Below are positions 50,480 through 58,575 of a stretch of DNA of 64,000 nt, piece by piece. Both the position numbers and the translations under genes were made by a program. The DNA lies in contig NZ_PPEI02000007.1 in the NCBI RefSeq assembly GCF_002899895.1, forward strand, positions 124,001 to 188,000, in the 5' to 3' direction. Within the stretch, counting starts at the first letter, position 1. Every line of letters starts with the position of its first letter. Source of the DNA: Chryseobacterium oncorhynchi (lineage in GTDB: Bacteria; Bacteroidota; Bacteroidia; Flavobacteriales; Weeksellaceae). Below the pieces are notes generated by a model. It saw nothing but the letters and a program-made list of their open reading frames with translations. It ran no database searches and had not been told where the DNA came from.

Positions 50480-51145
50480 TTATGAAATACTTTCTCTTTT
50501 AATAATATGCTCCAATGTTAAATGTAATTTTTCAATATCACCGCCGTCAGGATAAAAAAGCCACAAAGTATTATTATCCTGATAATCAAGGAATAAAAGT
50601 TTGGTATTCCCCGAACCAATTGTTAAACAATTCGCAATATCTCTATAATCTAGATCTTGCTTTGGTAATGATATTTCGTTAGCTATTTTCAGCAGTGTAT
50701 TTGTAAAACCTTTCAATTGATTAATCATAAGACAAGAAGTACCATCTACCTTTATTTTTTCACAAAGTTGCTGGAGGTCATACAGCTCAAAAGGTTCTTC
50801 ATTCAAAGAAATTGAAATCTGCGCGTCAAATTCTTCACTTGTTAAATAATTAAAATAGGATAAAGGGATCTCGATTTCTGCTTTCTTAAGAATAGAAGTC
50901 AGTTGTTTGATCGTTTTCTTCTTTTTTTCAACAATGATATTGGGATTAGAATACCCAAATTCATCTGACTTCCACTGTACTGTATTAAACTTAAAAGACC
51001 TTGAACACTTTGGGCAATCTATGATCATAAAAGCCATTTTCTTTTCTAATGCAGACTGTAGGAAATCGTAATCGTGTTTACTGAACTCTATTGGTTTTAC
51101 TTTTTCTCCACAATCCCAATGATAAGGGCAAGTAATTTCATCCAT
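50480..51145 (-). CDS. Zinc-ribbon protein with SUKH (SMI1/KNR4)-like domain
   Basis: This 221-residue protein has an N-terminal metal-binding piece (CPYHWDCGEK and IDCPKCSRSF) and a C-terminal region, TIGSGNTKLLFLDYQDNNTLWLFYPDGGDIEKL, with the look of the SMI1/KNR4 (SUKH) fold. SUKH proteins are common as immunity proteins against polymorphic toxins, but no toxin gene is adjacent. It lies between the beta-lactamase and a nuclease-like gene. Family assignment is tentative. Confidence 0.55.
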   Translation of the reverse strand: MDEITCPYHWDCGEKVKPIEFSKHDYDFLQSALEKKMAFMIIDCPKCSRSFKFNTVQWKSDEFGYSNPNIIVEKKKKTIKQLTSILKKAEIEIPLSYFNYLTSEEFDAQISISLNEEPFELYDLQQLCEKIKVDGTSCLMINQLKGFTNTLLKIANEISLPKQDLDYRDIANCLTIGSGNTKLLFLDYQDNNTLWLFYPDGGDIEKLHLTLEHIIKRESIS

Positions 51146-51280
51146 ACTTCTTTTTTAATAGTAAATCTGATCAATAAAAAACCTGAAAAATAAGCCGTAA
51201 TTTTTTGGGAATATTTTCATTTTCAGGATTAATTTACCGTACAATTATGTTCTACTAATGTACAAAAAGAAAGCATCAAA

Positions 51281-51306
51281 AAAATCCTGTATGGAAACAG
51301 GATTTT
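51281..51306 (-). terminator. Terminator of the nuclease-like gene
   Basis: AAAATCCTGT (51281-51290) pairs with ACAGGATTTT (51297-51306), a perfect 10-bp stem directly abutting the gene end. Confidence 0.85.
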
Positions 51307-51852
51307 TCATTTTATTTTTTTGATTTCAAAGGGATTTTTAAAAATAAGCTCTTCATGTTTACCTTTGATTTCCATTTTGCGTTGAAGTAAATTCAAAGCC
51401 ATTTTTCTAATGAAAAGGTCTTTATCGTTTAACTTCCAGTAAGAATCTTCATGAAGTCTTTTGGGCTCTCGGATAAGATAAAATTCCGTCTCCCAGGTGT
51501 CTGCATTATGGTAAAATTCAATGATTCCGCAATGTTCAGGAATAAGTTTGGCATCTACCATTCCCATTGGTAATAGAAAACTGAATGCATTACAAACATA
51601 GTCTCCACAGGAAATCTTGTCGTGTTTCAGAAATTTCTCCCCTGTATCTTTATTTAAATATGACTTTTTGAAATCATTCTTAAAGTCACTTTTTGAAAAC
51701 TTAATCTCTATTTCATGGCTCATTCCCTCAGCATCAACGATGAGTATATCTGCTTCCCAATCTGCCTGAAAATAATTTGTCAGAACCAGTTCTTTCTCAA
51801 AGTCGCAGTGAGAATGGATGTAAGCGTGAACAAGTTCTTCTATTTTGATCAT
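51307..51852 (-). CDS. PD-(D/E)XK-like protein
   Basis: This 181-residue protein has a core of the restriction-endonuclease-like fold: Glu20 in the first helix, Asp35 in EADILIVD and EIEIK (Glu49, Lys51) on the next strand, followed by FSKSDFKNDF. This is the E-x(n)-D-x(n)-ExK layout of PD-(D/E)XK nucleases. Later Cys and His (KISCGDYVC, IPEHCGII) may help structure. No methylase or other restriction gene is adjacent. It may be a repair-type (MmcB-like) or defence nuclease. Not recognised beyond the fold. Confidence 0.55.
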   Translation of the reverse strand: MIKIEELVHAYIHSHCDFEKELVLTNYFQADWEADILIVDAEGMSHEIEIKFSKSDFKNDFKKSYLNKDTGEKFLKHDKISCGDYVCNAFSFLLPMGMVDAKLIPEHCGIIEFYHNADTWETEFYLIREPKRLHEDSYWKLNDKDLFIRKMALNLLQRKMEIKGKHEELIFKNPFEIKKIK

Positions 51853-51957
51853 GATGTGATATGAAATGGGTTTAAAGACAAGAAGTTCAAGGTGATAGAT
51901 ATCAGACTTTAAACATTGAAATATTGTACAGGTTTTTCTCTTGATAACAAACCTTAA

Positions 51958-52944
51958 TTAGCTCACCAGCAAGCTACATCCACGGATATCGGAATGGTCT
52001 ATTCTCCCCAATACCTGAAATTTATCTCCTGTTATTTTTCCTAAATCCTGAGTGGCAATAAAGGAGCAGGAATGGGTATTGGCAAGATCAATGATATTAA
52101 TGGCTCCTGTTCTTCCTTCTTGTTCGTAGGAAAAAGGATCTTCAGCATTTCTAACCAAAATTCTCATCCAGTTAGGGCAGCTGTATTCATTATTCCCCAA
52201 AGAGTAGGCCTGAGACAATAATTCCGTCATTGAATATTCCGAATAAATCTTATCTGTATTAAAGCCATTCTGTAAAATATTCAGAAGCTCATCCTTTGTC
52301 ATTTCTTCTTTTCGTCCTTTCATACCGCCTGTTTCAATGACAGTAAGGTTAAGAGATTCAGAAATTGAAAGATTAAGGGATTCTACTGTATCCAAAAAGT
52401 CTAGCAGCGCAAAGGAAACTCCGAAAAGAATAACTTTTTTATCCTTTAATTGGCTTAAGAGATCAAAAAGTTCAGAATGGTTATAAAGAAAATATCCATT
52501 GTCAGGTTTGTCTGATCTTTTCATCAGATAGTCCACCATATAAATCAGTGATGAATTCTGTTTCTCCAGATAACTTGGAAGCAAACCTAGGAATATAAAT
52601 TCCTCAGGCTTTCCGATGAATTGTTCAAAACTTTTATAAATGCTTTCCTCATACAATTCAGGGTTGGCAATAAAGTGTTTTGATAGATTCATTTGTGTGG
52701 TTCCGGAACTTTGAAAAAATAAATCAGCAGTTACATTTTTATCCAGAATTTGGTGATTTTTAAACATTTCAATGGGTAAAAAAGGGATCTTATCAAGGCT
52801 TTTAACCTCATCCGGATTGATGTTTAAATAGTCAACAAATTTCCTATATATTTCAATATTTTCATATTGATAACGAAATGTTTTCAATGATGCATTTAGG
52901 AAATCCTGCTCTGTTTGTATGCTGAATATGCTTTTCAGTTCCAT
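51958..52944 (-). CDS. LuxE/PaaK-like acyl-protein synthetase family protein
   Basis: This 328-residue adenylate-forming enzyme has the family pattern LDKIPFLPIEMFKNHQIL, FFQSSGTTQMNLSKH (SSGTT phosphate-binding motif), IETGGMKGRKEEM and YSEYSMTELLSQAY. LuxE-like proteins activate fatty acids, but here no luciferase or lux reductase is near. In Bacteroidetes such genes occur with lipid or polyketide genes. The role is unknown. It stands apart on the minus strand between lpxH and the nuclease-like gene. Confidence 0.85.
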   Translation of the reverse strand: MELKSIFSIQTEQDFLNASLKTFRYQYENIEIYRKFVDYLNINPDEVKSLDKIPFLPIEMFKNHQILDKNVTADLFFQSSGTTQMNLSKHFIANPELYEESIYKSFEQFIGKPEEFIFLGLLPSYLEKQNSSLIYMVDYLMKRSDKPDNGYFLYNHSELFDLLSQLKDKKVILFGVSFALLDFLDTVESLNLSISESLNLTVIETGGMKGRKEEMTKDELLNILQNGFNTDKIYSEYSMTELLSQAYSLGNNEYSCPNWMRILVRNAEDPFSYEQEGRTGAINIIDLANTHSCSFIATQDLGKITGDKFQVLGRIDHSDIRGCSLLVS

Positions 52945-53030
52945 AATTTTTAACTCTTCTACAGCCTTGAAAAAAGCTACTATTAGAAAACAATATTTTA
53001 TTTAATAATTTTTTAATGCTAAAATGATAC

Positions 53031-53127
53031 TTTGGTAAACTTCTTGTAAGTATTTACTTGGAATATGGATTAAAACAGAATGGGTCTCCCACTCATTCGC
53101 AAATTACCTCTTTTAGGGGTAATTTTT
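53031..53127 (+). ncRNA. Candidate plus-strand small RNA
   Basis: In the gap between two minus-strand genes, the plus strand holds a 7-bp GAATGGG/CCACTC-type stem (53074-53095 region) and a terminator stem, AAATTACC (53101-53108) with GGTAATTT (53118-53125), that runs into a T-tract. A weak promoter (TTTG at 53031, TTTACTTG about 18 bases later) precedes it. No gene on the plus strand uses this terminator, so a short RNA of about 60 nt is plausible. Weak evidence. Confidence 0.25.
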
Positions 53128-53134
53128 TTGTTAT

Positions 53135-53905
53135 TTATTTCTCGTAAACTTTCAATTCAAAGTCCTTTTCAAAAACTCCGTAGGTAAAATAGGAAATCCA
53201 GTCTCCAAGGTTGATGTATTTTGAATTTTGTTCCAAATCCAGTACCATTGGAAGATGTCTGTGCCCATACACAAAATAGTCAATCTTCTGAGTTTTCAAT
53301 TTTTCTTTGGAATAGATAATCAGGAACTCTTTATCTTCTCCTAAGAAAGCTTTATCCTCATCTCCGGAGATCATTTTATTCTTTTGAGAAAGGTACAATG
53401 CAATTTTCATTGCAATATCGGGATGAAGCCATTTGAAAAACCATTGTGCCACCGGATTGGTGAATAGTTTCTTCATTCTTTTATAGCCTTTATCACCAGG
53501 CCCAAGCCCATCACCATGAGCCAATAGAAACTGCTTACCTCCCATTTCAAAGTATTGTTTCTGATAGAAAACCGTACATCCGATTTCCTCTTCCAGATAA
53601 TCTTTCATCCACAGGTCATGGTTACCCACAAAGAAATAAATATGAATTCCTCTGTCTTTCAGTTCTGCAATTTTCCCTAAAACACGTACATATCCTTTAG
53701 GAACTACATGTTTCCATTCATGCCAGAAGTCAAAAAGGTCACCCATTAAAAATAAAACCTGTGCATCTTCTTTGATCTCGTCCATCCAGCGTATAAATTT
53801 TTCTTCACGCACTTTGCTTTCCTTAAGAGTAGGAGCACCAAAATGCTGATCTGAAGCAAAATATACTTTTTTTCCAGGTTCTAGATTAATTGTTGTTTTT
53901 AACAC
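53135..53905 (-). CDS. lpxH: UDP-2,3-diacylglucosamine diphosphatase (LpxH-like)
   Basis: This 256-residue metallophosphoesterase makes lipid X in lipid A synthesis. The metal motifs are SDQHFG, GDLFDFWHEW, GNHDLW, LAHGDGLG and YGHRHLPM, in the normal order. The length and the pairing with queD are usual for the Bacteroidetes LpxH/LpxG-like branch. The start gives the conserved KKVYFASDQHFG beginning. Confidence 0.88.
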   Translation of the reverse strand: MLKTTINLEPGKKVYFASDQHFGAPTLKESKVREEKFIRWMDEIKEDAQVLFLMGDLFDFWHEWKHVVPKGYVRVLGKIAELKDRGIHIYFFVGNHDLWMKDYLEEEIGCTVFYQKQYFEMGGKQFLLAHGDGLGPGDKGYKRMKKLFTNPVAQWFFKWLHPDIAMKIALYLSQKNKMISGDEDKAFLGEDKEFLIIYSKEKLKTQKIDYFVYGHRHLPMVLDLEQNSKYINLGDWISYFTYGVFEKDFELKVYEK

Positions 53906-53929
53906 CTTTTGCGTTTTATAGGATGATAA

Positions 53930-54376
53930 TTATTGATTGTCTTCTGCAAACCATTCTCCATAAGAATTTTCTGTCTCATGAAGTTTCAGATAAGCCAGTG
54001 ATATTCCCTCAGGAAGTCTAGATTTTACTTTGGCTGCAATAGCATACAGCATATTTTCACAGGTTGGCTGAAAGCTGCAATAGATTACTTTATGTCCTTT
54101 TTGCTCAAGATCGTCTCCCAATTCCTTGTGTGGAGTTAAAGCATTCAAAAGAACTGCATGGTCCCAAACGTCTACAATTTCAGATTTTACGATACTTTTG
54201 ATATCTCCGAAATCAACTACCATCCCATTTTTAGGGTTTTCAATATCATTAATCGGCTTTCCTTTCACTGTTACAAACAGCTTATAAGAATGTCCATGCA
54301 TATTTTTACACTTCCCATCGTAGTTGTACAGTACGTGGGCTGTTTCGAATGTAAAAATTTTTGTTATACGTATCAT
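53930..54376 (-). CDS. queD: 6-carboxytetrahydropterin synthase family (QueD/PTPS)
   Basis: This 148-residue pterin synthase fold protein has zinc ligands in FETAHVLYNYDG and NMHGHSYKLFVTV, the conserved MVVDFGDIKSIV, WDHAVLLN and PTCENMLYAIAAKV, and LKLHETENSYGEWF. It makes a pterin used for queuosine or similar deazapurines. No other queuosine genes are adjacent. It lies 24 bp upstream of lpxH. Confidence 0.9.
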   Translation of the reverse strand: MIRITKIFTFETAHVLYNYDGKCKNMHGHSYKLFVTVKGKPINDIENPKNGMVVDFGDIKSIVKSEIVDVWDHAVLLNALTPHKELGDDLEQKGHKVIYCSFQPTCENMLYAIAAKVKSRLPEGISLAYLKLHETENSYGEWFAEDNQ

Positions 54377-54550
54377 ATTAAATGAATAAATTTAAATTAT
54401 TGATTTTTAACCAATTACACTCGAAGCATTTATAAAAAGTTCAAATAAATGTCAACAAAATGAAAAAATATCAAATCAATTGTCAAATTTAAGATAAAAA
54501 GAGGAAGAAATAAAATGCTTTCATTATTTGAATAAGTTTATTCATAAAAA

Positions 54551-54582
54551 AAGGAGTAAGCGAAAAATATCACATACTCCTT
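54551..54582 (-). terminator. Terminator downstream of the barrel remnant
   Basis: AAGGAGTA (54551-54558) pairs with TACTCCTT (54575-54582), followed on the minus strand by a T-run. It is the leftover terminator of the truncated outer-membrane gene. Confidence 0.7.
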
Positions 54583-54611
54583 ATAAGTTTAAATAAGCTT
54601 TTCTAGTCTTC

Positions 54612-54730
54612 TTAAAAATAGTAATTCAGACCTAACTGGAAATTAGTATTTTTTGAAGCATCTCCAAGTCCATTTTTAACAATTTCAGTTAAACCAGCAA
54701 TATAACGGGCATTAATTTGCCTAATTAATT
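54612..54730 (-). pseudogene. C-terminal remnant of an outer-membrane beta-barrel protein
   Basis: The minus strand reads INARYIAGLTEIVKN then GLGDASKNTNFQLGLNYYF and a stop (TAA at 54612-54614). This is the closing strand pattern of PorT-like/opacity-type outer-membrane barrels in Bacteroidetes. There is no start codon or upstream barrel in frame; only about 40 codons remain, with the former terminator still in place. It appears to be the stump left by a deletion or an insertion of the toxin/immunity DNA. Confidence 0.6.
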
Positions 54731-54776
54731 GATCAGTATTTTACTTTTTAGCATTTTAATAGAGCCATAATTGCCT

Positions 54777-55139
54777 TTAGCTCAAGTTTTGGTAAGTAAA
54801 GTCTTCTGCAATTATTTTTATTATACCTCCTGATGTATTCAACTCAATTAAATATGAAGATAGTCTTTTTTCATCTAAATGGCCATTCCACTTTTTATAT
54901 AATGAAAGTAGATCAGAATCATCGTCATTTAAACGTTGTATATTTAATATAGATTCTTCCGCAACCATTCCAAAATTTAAATTTAGGTTGAGCCAATAAA
55001 CTTCTCTGAAAACTAAATTTTTTGAAATTTCATTATCATCAATTTCAAAACAAACTTCATCGATAATACCTGAATTTCTTCTATCGATATTAATATTTAG
55101 CAAAACTTTATCATGCCAAGTATAATCATTTATATTCAT
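54777..55139 (-). CDS. Candidate immunity protein
   Basis: This 120-residue acidic protein starts at the ATG at 55139 (MNINDYTWHDKVLLNINID) and contains IIDEVCFEIDDNEIS and the repeated NLNLNFGMVAEES. I do not recognise the family. It begins 22 bases after the stop of a degraded polymorphic-toxin C-terminus on the same strand, the usual place for the cognate immunity gene. The frame is open upstream to 55256, but that part overlaps the toxin end in another frame. Confidence 0.55.
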   Translation of the reverse strand: MNINDYTWHDKVLLNINIDRRNSGIIDEVCFEIDDNEISKNLVFREVYWLNLNLNFGMVAEESILNIQRLNDDDSDLLSLYKKWNGHLDEKRLSSYLIELNTSGGIIKIIAEDFTYQNLS

Positions 55140-55161
55140 AATTTTATTTTTTATAATAAGG

Positions 55162-55550
55162 TCATTTAGAGGAGGCAAAAATATGTTTACTTCCCCCATT
55201 GATATGAAAATGGTTCTGATTGGGCCCTTTGAATCCTGGTTGTGTCGCTGGGTCAATCCTTAATTTTTCAATAAATTTTCCATTTTCGTATATACCATAA
55301 CTTGAATTTCTATATGGATTTTCAATATAATTCTCAGGTATGTATGCATTTCTAGGTAAAACTACTCCCTCCTTGGTAACGATGAAAGGGGCGCGTAATT
55401 TTTGGAGATGTACCTGTATTATAAGTTGTAGTCTTAATGTACTCTCCTTTGTAGATGGTTACAGGTATTTCCTATATAGGTACATATTGCTCATCGATTA
55501 TATTATATCCAGTGGTTTATCAAAAGTCCTCCTACCAAGAAAGATTTAAC
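55162..55550 (-). pseudogene. Degraded C-terminal region of a polymorphic toxin
   Basis: The minus strand encodes, ending at a TGA at 55162-55164, RIDPATQPGFKGPNQNHFHI then NGGSKHIFASSK, preceded by VVLPRNAYIPENYIENPYRN. The GFKGPN-xx-HxHI tail resembles the C-termini of secreted polymorphic (Rhs-like) toxins with a His-rich nuclease site. Upstream the same protein continues in other frames (VTIYKGEYIKTTTYNTGTS), with a frameshift near 55391-55396, an in-frame TAG at 55472-55474 and a further shift near 55510. The gene is truncated at its 5' side. Confidence 0.6.
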
Positions 55551-55594
55551 ACAGAAAAGACTGTTTCTATTACAACGATATTCAAATCTGCTTT

Positions 55595-57037
55595 TTAATC
55601 TATTTTCAGGGTTAGATTATTATCTTGTGTTCCGTCTACGTTGGCAGCATTGTAAGGAACTGTTAACCATCCGCTTTTGTTCATGACAAATTTAAATATA
55701 TAGGTTTTTCCTTTTTCAAACTGTGATTTTGGGATTGCCAATTCAAAAGTATTGTTGTTTTTGGAAATTAATTGATATGATTTATGATCCGCTTTCCAAT
55801 CATTAAAAGAGCCTGCTACTGAAATACTGTTAATAAATTCAGCACTTAGATTTTTTGGATATTGGTAGGAAAATATAACGTTGTCTTTTTCTATTCTGTA
55901 TCCGTAAACATCTTTCTTCAAATTGGAGTGAACATGAGGCTCTGCAATGGTAATCTCTTCTACCAATGCATATGGATCCATAAGTTTTTTATCCATAATT
56001 CCTGCAATGTGGTTAACCATTTGATACATCACCGGAAATCCTTTGTTACCATTATACATTACCACGATAGCCATATCATTCTCTGGAAAAATACTGTATG
56101 CGCTTACATTTCCACCAGAAAAACCATATGATCTTATATTATTTGAATCGGTAATTTCCCAGCCATACGCGAATTCAAATCCGTTATTTTTATAATTAAA
56201 TGGCTGCCACATCATTTTTTTTGTTTCTGGTTTCAGAAAATCATTTTTACTAAAATGTATGCTCCACTGCAAAAAAGCTGGAAGTGTAATGGCCAGTCCA
56301 TTTGAAGAGTGAGCTCTCACTCCTTCAATGGCAGTTAGTTTTTCGTATTGTTTCTTCGTTGCATTATAATTGTACTTCCCTACCCTGTTAGGTATTTTTT
56401 CAACAGAATTGGAAGAAAACACGATCTGATTTCTGGAATCCGGAAATTGATTTTCTACGATATAGTTTTCATAGGTCTTTCTGGTTATTTTTTCAATGAT
56501 CATGGTAATGAGTAGATAATTGGTCTGATTGTATCTATAATGATCTCCGGTTTCAAATTCCATTTTTTCTTTACCTAATCGGTCAATGACTTCAGCATTG
56601 GTTGCATTTACCGAAATATCTTTAAACTCGACCCAGTTTGGAAGCCCCGAAGAATGCGAAAGAAGGTTTTTCACCTGAATATTCTGCCATTCCTTTGGTA
56701 AATTATCTACATATTTTGAAACTTTATCTTCCAATGACAACTTTCCTTGTTCAATAAGCTTAAAAAGACCAACATTTGACATTAGCTTCGTATTGGAATA
56801 AATCCTGAACATGGAATTGGAATCCACTTTTTTATTACTTTCTAAAGTTTCTGTACCGTAATATTTTTGGAAAACTATTTTATTATTTTTCACAATTCCC
56901 ACAGCCATTCCTGGGATTTCATTGATCTGAATAACATTTTTCACATAGTTATCAACTGCTTTTGATTGTTCAGTTTTTTGAGCATAGCAAAAAAGAGAAA
57001 GGTTAGATAAGACTACTGTTAAGATAATTTGCTTCAT
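55595..57037 (-). CDS. Serine hydrolase (class C beta-lactamase/DD-peptidase family) with CBM48-like tail
   Basis: This 480-residue secreted protein has the signal peptide MKQIILTVVLSNLSLFCYAQ and a beta-lactamase/transpeptidase-like domain with SNTK (S-x-x-K, in FRIYSNTKLMSNVG) and a YRYNQTNY motif where YxN is usual. The C-terminal 90 residues include SVAGSFNDWKADHKSYQL, typical of AMPK-type glycogen-binding (CBM48/E-set) domains. Such proteins act as esterases, peptidases or carboxypeptidases; this combination is unusual. The gene lies just upstream of the toxin remnant. Confidence 0.8.
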   Translation of the reverse strand: MKQIILTVVLSNLSLFCYAQKTEQSKAVDNYVKNVIQINEIPGMAVGIVKNNKIVFQKYYGTETLESNKKVDSNSMFRIYSNTKLMSNVGLFKLIEQGKLSLEDKVSKYVDNLPKEWQNIQVKNLLSHSSGLPNWVEFKDISVNATNAEVIDRLGKEKMEFETGDHYRYNQTNYLLITMIIEKITRKTYENYIVENQFPDSRNQIVFSSNSVEKIPNRVGKYNYNATKKQYEKLTAIEGVRAHSSNGLAITLPAFLQWSIHFSKNDFLKPETKKMMWQPFNYKNNGFEFAYGWEITDSNNIRSYGFSGGNVSAYSIFPENDMAIVVMYNGNKGFPVMYQMVNHIAGIMDKKLMDPYALVEEITIAEPHVHSNLKKDVYGYRIEKDNVIFSYQYPKNLSAEFINSISVAGSFNDWKADHKSYQLISKNNNTFELAIPKSQFEKGKTYIFKFVMNKSGWLTVPYNAANVDGTQDNNLTLKID

Positions 57038-57091
57038 TTTTTATCGTTGATTTCTTTATATAAGACAATTCTGGAGATTATAATATTACTT

Positions 57092-57472
57092 TTAGGGTTG
57101 TAGTTTTTCTATTTCAAATCCCAATTCTTTCAAATAATTCAATCCATTTTGTCTTTCCATCATATTTTCTCCTATCCAACCATTTTTTAACCCTTGTACA
57201 ATGAGTTGCCTTATATATTTTGGCTCATTCATATTTACTATCTCTATTGAATCTGTTATGTTATTGACCAGACTAATCCCTGATTTTAAGGGCTGTCCCA
57301 TTATATAATCATCAAAGGTTAGAAAATCAATAATGAGTGGAGATTGTTTGTTTCCGCTTACAAAGATTTTCACTGTCAGAGTATTGGTTTCTGTTCCATG
57401 ATGATATTTATCTGTAACCAAATACAGATATTCTTTATGATCAACAACTATTTTTCTTAATTTATTTTTCAC
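57092..57472 (-). CDS. Hypothetical protein, possibly immunity-like
   Basis: This 126-residue soluble protein has no signal peptide: KIVVDHKEYLYLVTDKYHHG, then LIIDFLTFDDYIMGQP and KYIRQLIVQGLKNGWIGEN near the end. The pattern of short strands followed by a C-terminal helix is like many small immunity proteins around polymorphic toxins, but I cannot name a family. It is 39 bp from the next gene on the same strand. Confidence 0.5.
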   Translation of the reverse strand: MKNKLRKIVVDHKEYLYLVTDKYHHGTETNTLTVKIFVSGNKQSPLIIDFLTFDDYIMGQPLKSGISLVNNITDSIEIVNMNEPKYIRQLIVQGLKNGWIGENMMERQNGLNYLKELGFEIEKLQP

Positions 57473-57511
57473 TCTGCATTTCCCATTTCTAAACCATTCT
57501 TAGATTAGGTC

Positions 57512-58036
57512 TTATTTGTAATAATCTTTTCCTCCAATTCCAATGGTCCAGAAGTTTTTTGCTTTTACCAGCTCTTCTTCAAGCCAATTTTTATTTTCCT
57601 CATACTCGTTATTGGTTTTCATTCCAGCAATATCTTGTTCTACATCTTGTTCTGTAATTTGTCTCCAAACACCAACTGAATTATTCAAAAAGATATAACA
57701 ATACCCCGCTTCGCTATTATCTACTTCTCCATTATTCTTTTCTGTAAGAATCTCAATAAGTTGATTGGCTCCAATCTGGAATGGATTAATCCCATAGATT
57801 GACAGTTCTGTGCTTTCAGGAAAAGGCCCATAAATAAATTCTATAAATTCGACATTTTCATTTTCATCAAGATCTATTCTAAGTTCGTAGTCATCATAGA
57901 ATAATTGTATATTGTCAGGATTATCTGATGGTTCTCCCAATAATTTTTCAATATTAGTCTTGGATTCACCCAATGAAAGTTTTCCGATATTTTCAATGTG
58001 AATGCATTCTAATGGTATAAGTTCGATTTTTATCAT
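57512..58036 (-). CDS. Hypothetical protein, possibly immunity-like
   Basis: This acidic protein of about 174 residues starts at the ATG at 58036: IKIELIPLECIHIENIGKLS, then LGESKTNIEKLLGEPSDNPD, YELRIDLDENENVEFIEFIY and a Trp-rich C-terminus. The motif of a small acidic protein with LGEPSDNP resembles DUF-type immunity proteins. The frame is open to 58099, but the earlier part overlaps the thioesterase gene end. Family unknown. Confidence 0.5.
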   Translation of the reverse strand: MIKIELIPLECIHIENIGKLSLGESKTNIEKLLGEPSDNPDNIQLFYDDYELRIDLDENENVEFIEFIYGPFPESTELSIYGINPFQIGANQLIEILTEKNNGEVDNSEAGYCYIFLNNSVGVWRQITEQDVEQDIAGMKTNNEYEENKNWLEEELVKAKNFWTIGIGGKDYYK

Positions 58037-58068
58037 TTTGTGGACATGGTTATTTAGATTTTGAATTT

Positions 58069-58464
58069 TTATAATATTAAGCCTAGCTTTTCCAGCCAAT
58101 TTCTTTCCAATCGTTTTATTTTTTTTGTTTCTGTATCAAATAAAACCCAAAGTGTACTTGAATCTACCACAAGCTCATCATTGCAATAAAATTCTACTTT
58201 TCTTGGTTGTTTGGCCCCTTCAGGAGTTTTGGGATAAGTTTTCACGGTAATCATATCATCCAGATACACCTGTTTTTTGTATTGGATATGATGGTCCAAA
58301 AGCATCCAGGCATCATTTACATATTCTGTTTTCTGTTTTAAAAGATCCCAGTGCTCAGCCGCCACTTCTTCTACCCAATGTACATACTGCACATTATTAA
58401 CATGATTGTTCTGATCTATATGTTCTTCCGTTACCCGTATCTGTTTTTCATACATTAAACTCAT
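58069..58464 (-). CDS. Acyl-CoA/acyl-ACP thioesterase (hot-dog fold)
   Basis: This hot-dog-fold thioesterase has about 131 residues, with EEHIDQNNHVNNVQYVHWVEE (catalytic Asp/Asn-His pattern) near the N-terminus and MITVKTYPKTPEGAKQPRKVEF. It hydrolyses acyl-thioesters; chain-length preference is unknown. An ATG at 58464 or 58455 is possible. A TTG at 58485 is inside a TAAATTTG -7 box and is not used. The gene lies upstream of the immunity-like genes on the same strand. Confidence 0.82.
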   Translation of the reverse strand: MSLMYEKQIRVTEEHIDQNNHVNNVQYVHWVEEVAAEHWDLLKQKTEYVNDAWMLLDHHIQYKKQVYLDDMITVKTYPKTPEGAKQPRKVEFYCNDELVVDSSTLWVLFDTETKKIKRLERNWLEKLGLIL

Positions 58465-58482
58465 CTCTCTGAAATATTTACT

Positions 58483-58490
58483 CAAATTTA
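58483..58490 (-). promoter_or_regulatory. Candidate -7 box of the thioesterase gene
   Basis: The minus strand reads TAAATTTG (TAnnTTTG), 19 bases before the ATG at 58464. Confidence 0.45.
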
Positions 58491-58521
58491 TGATTTAAAA
58501 ATAAAACATACTTTATATAAA

Positions 58522-58555
58522 AAAACGGAATCAGATATTCATCCGATTCCGTTTT
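58522..58555 (-). terminator. Terminator of the Skp gene
   Basis: AAAACGGAATC (58522-58532) pairs perfectly with GATTCCGTTTT (58545-58555); T-run on the minus strand. Confidence 0.88.
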
Positions 58556-58575
58556 ATAATATTAGAATATTAAGA

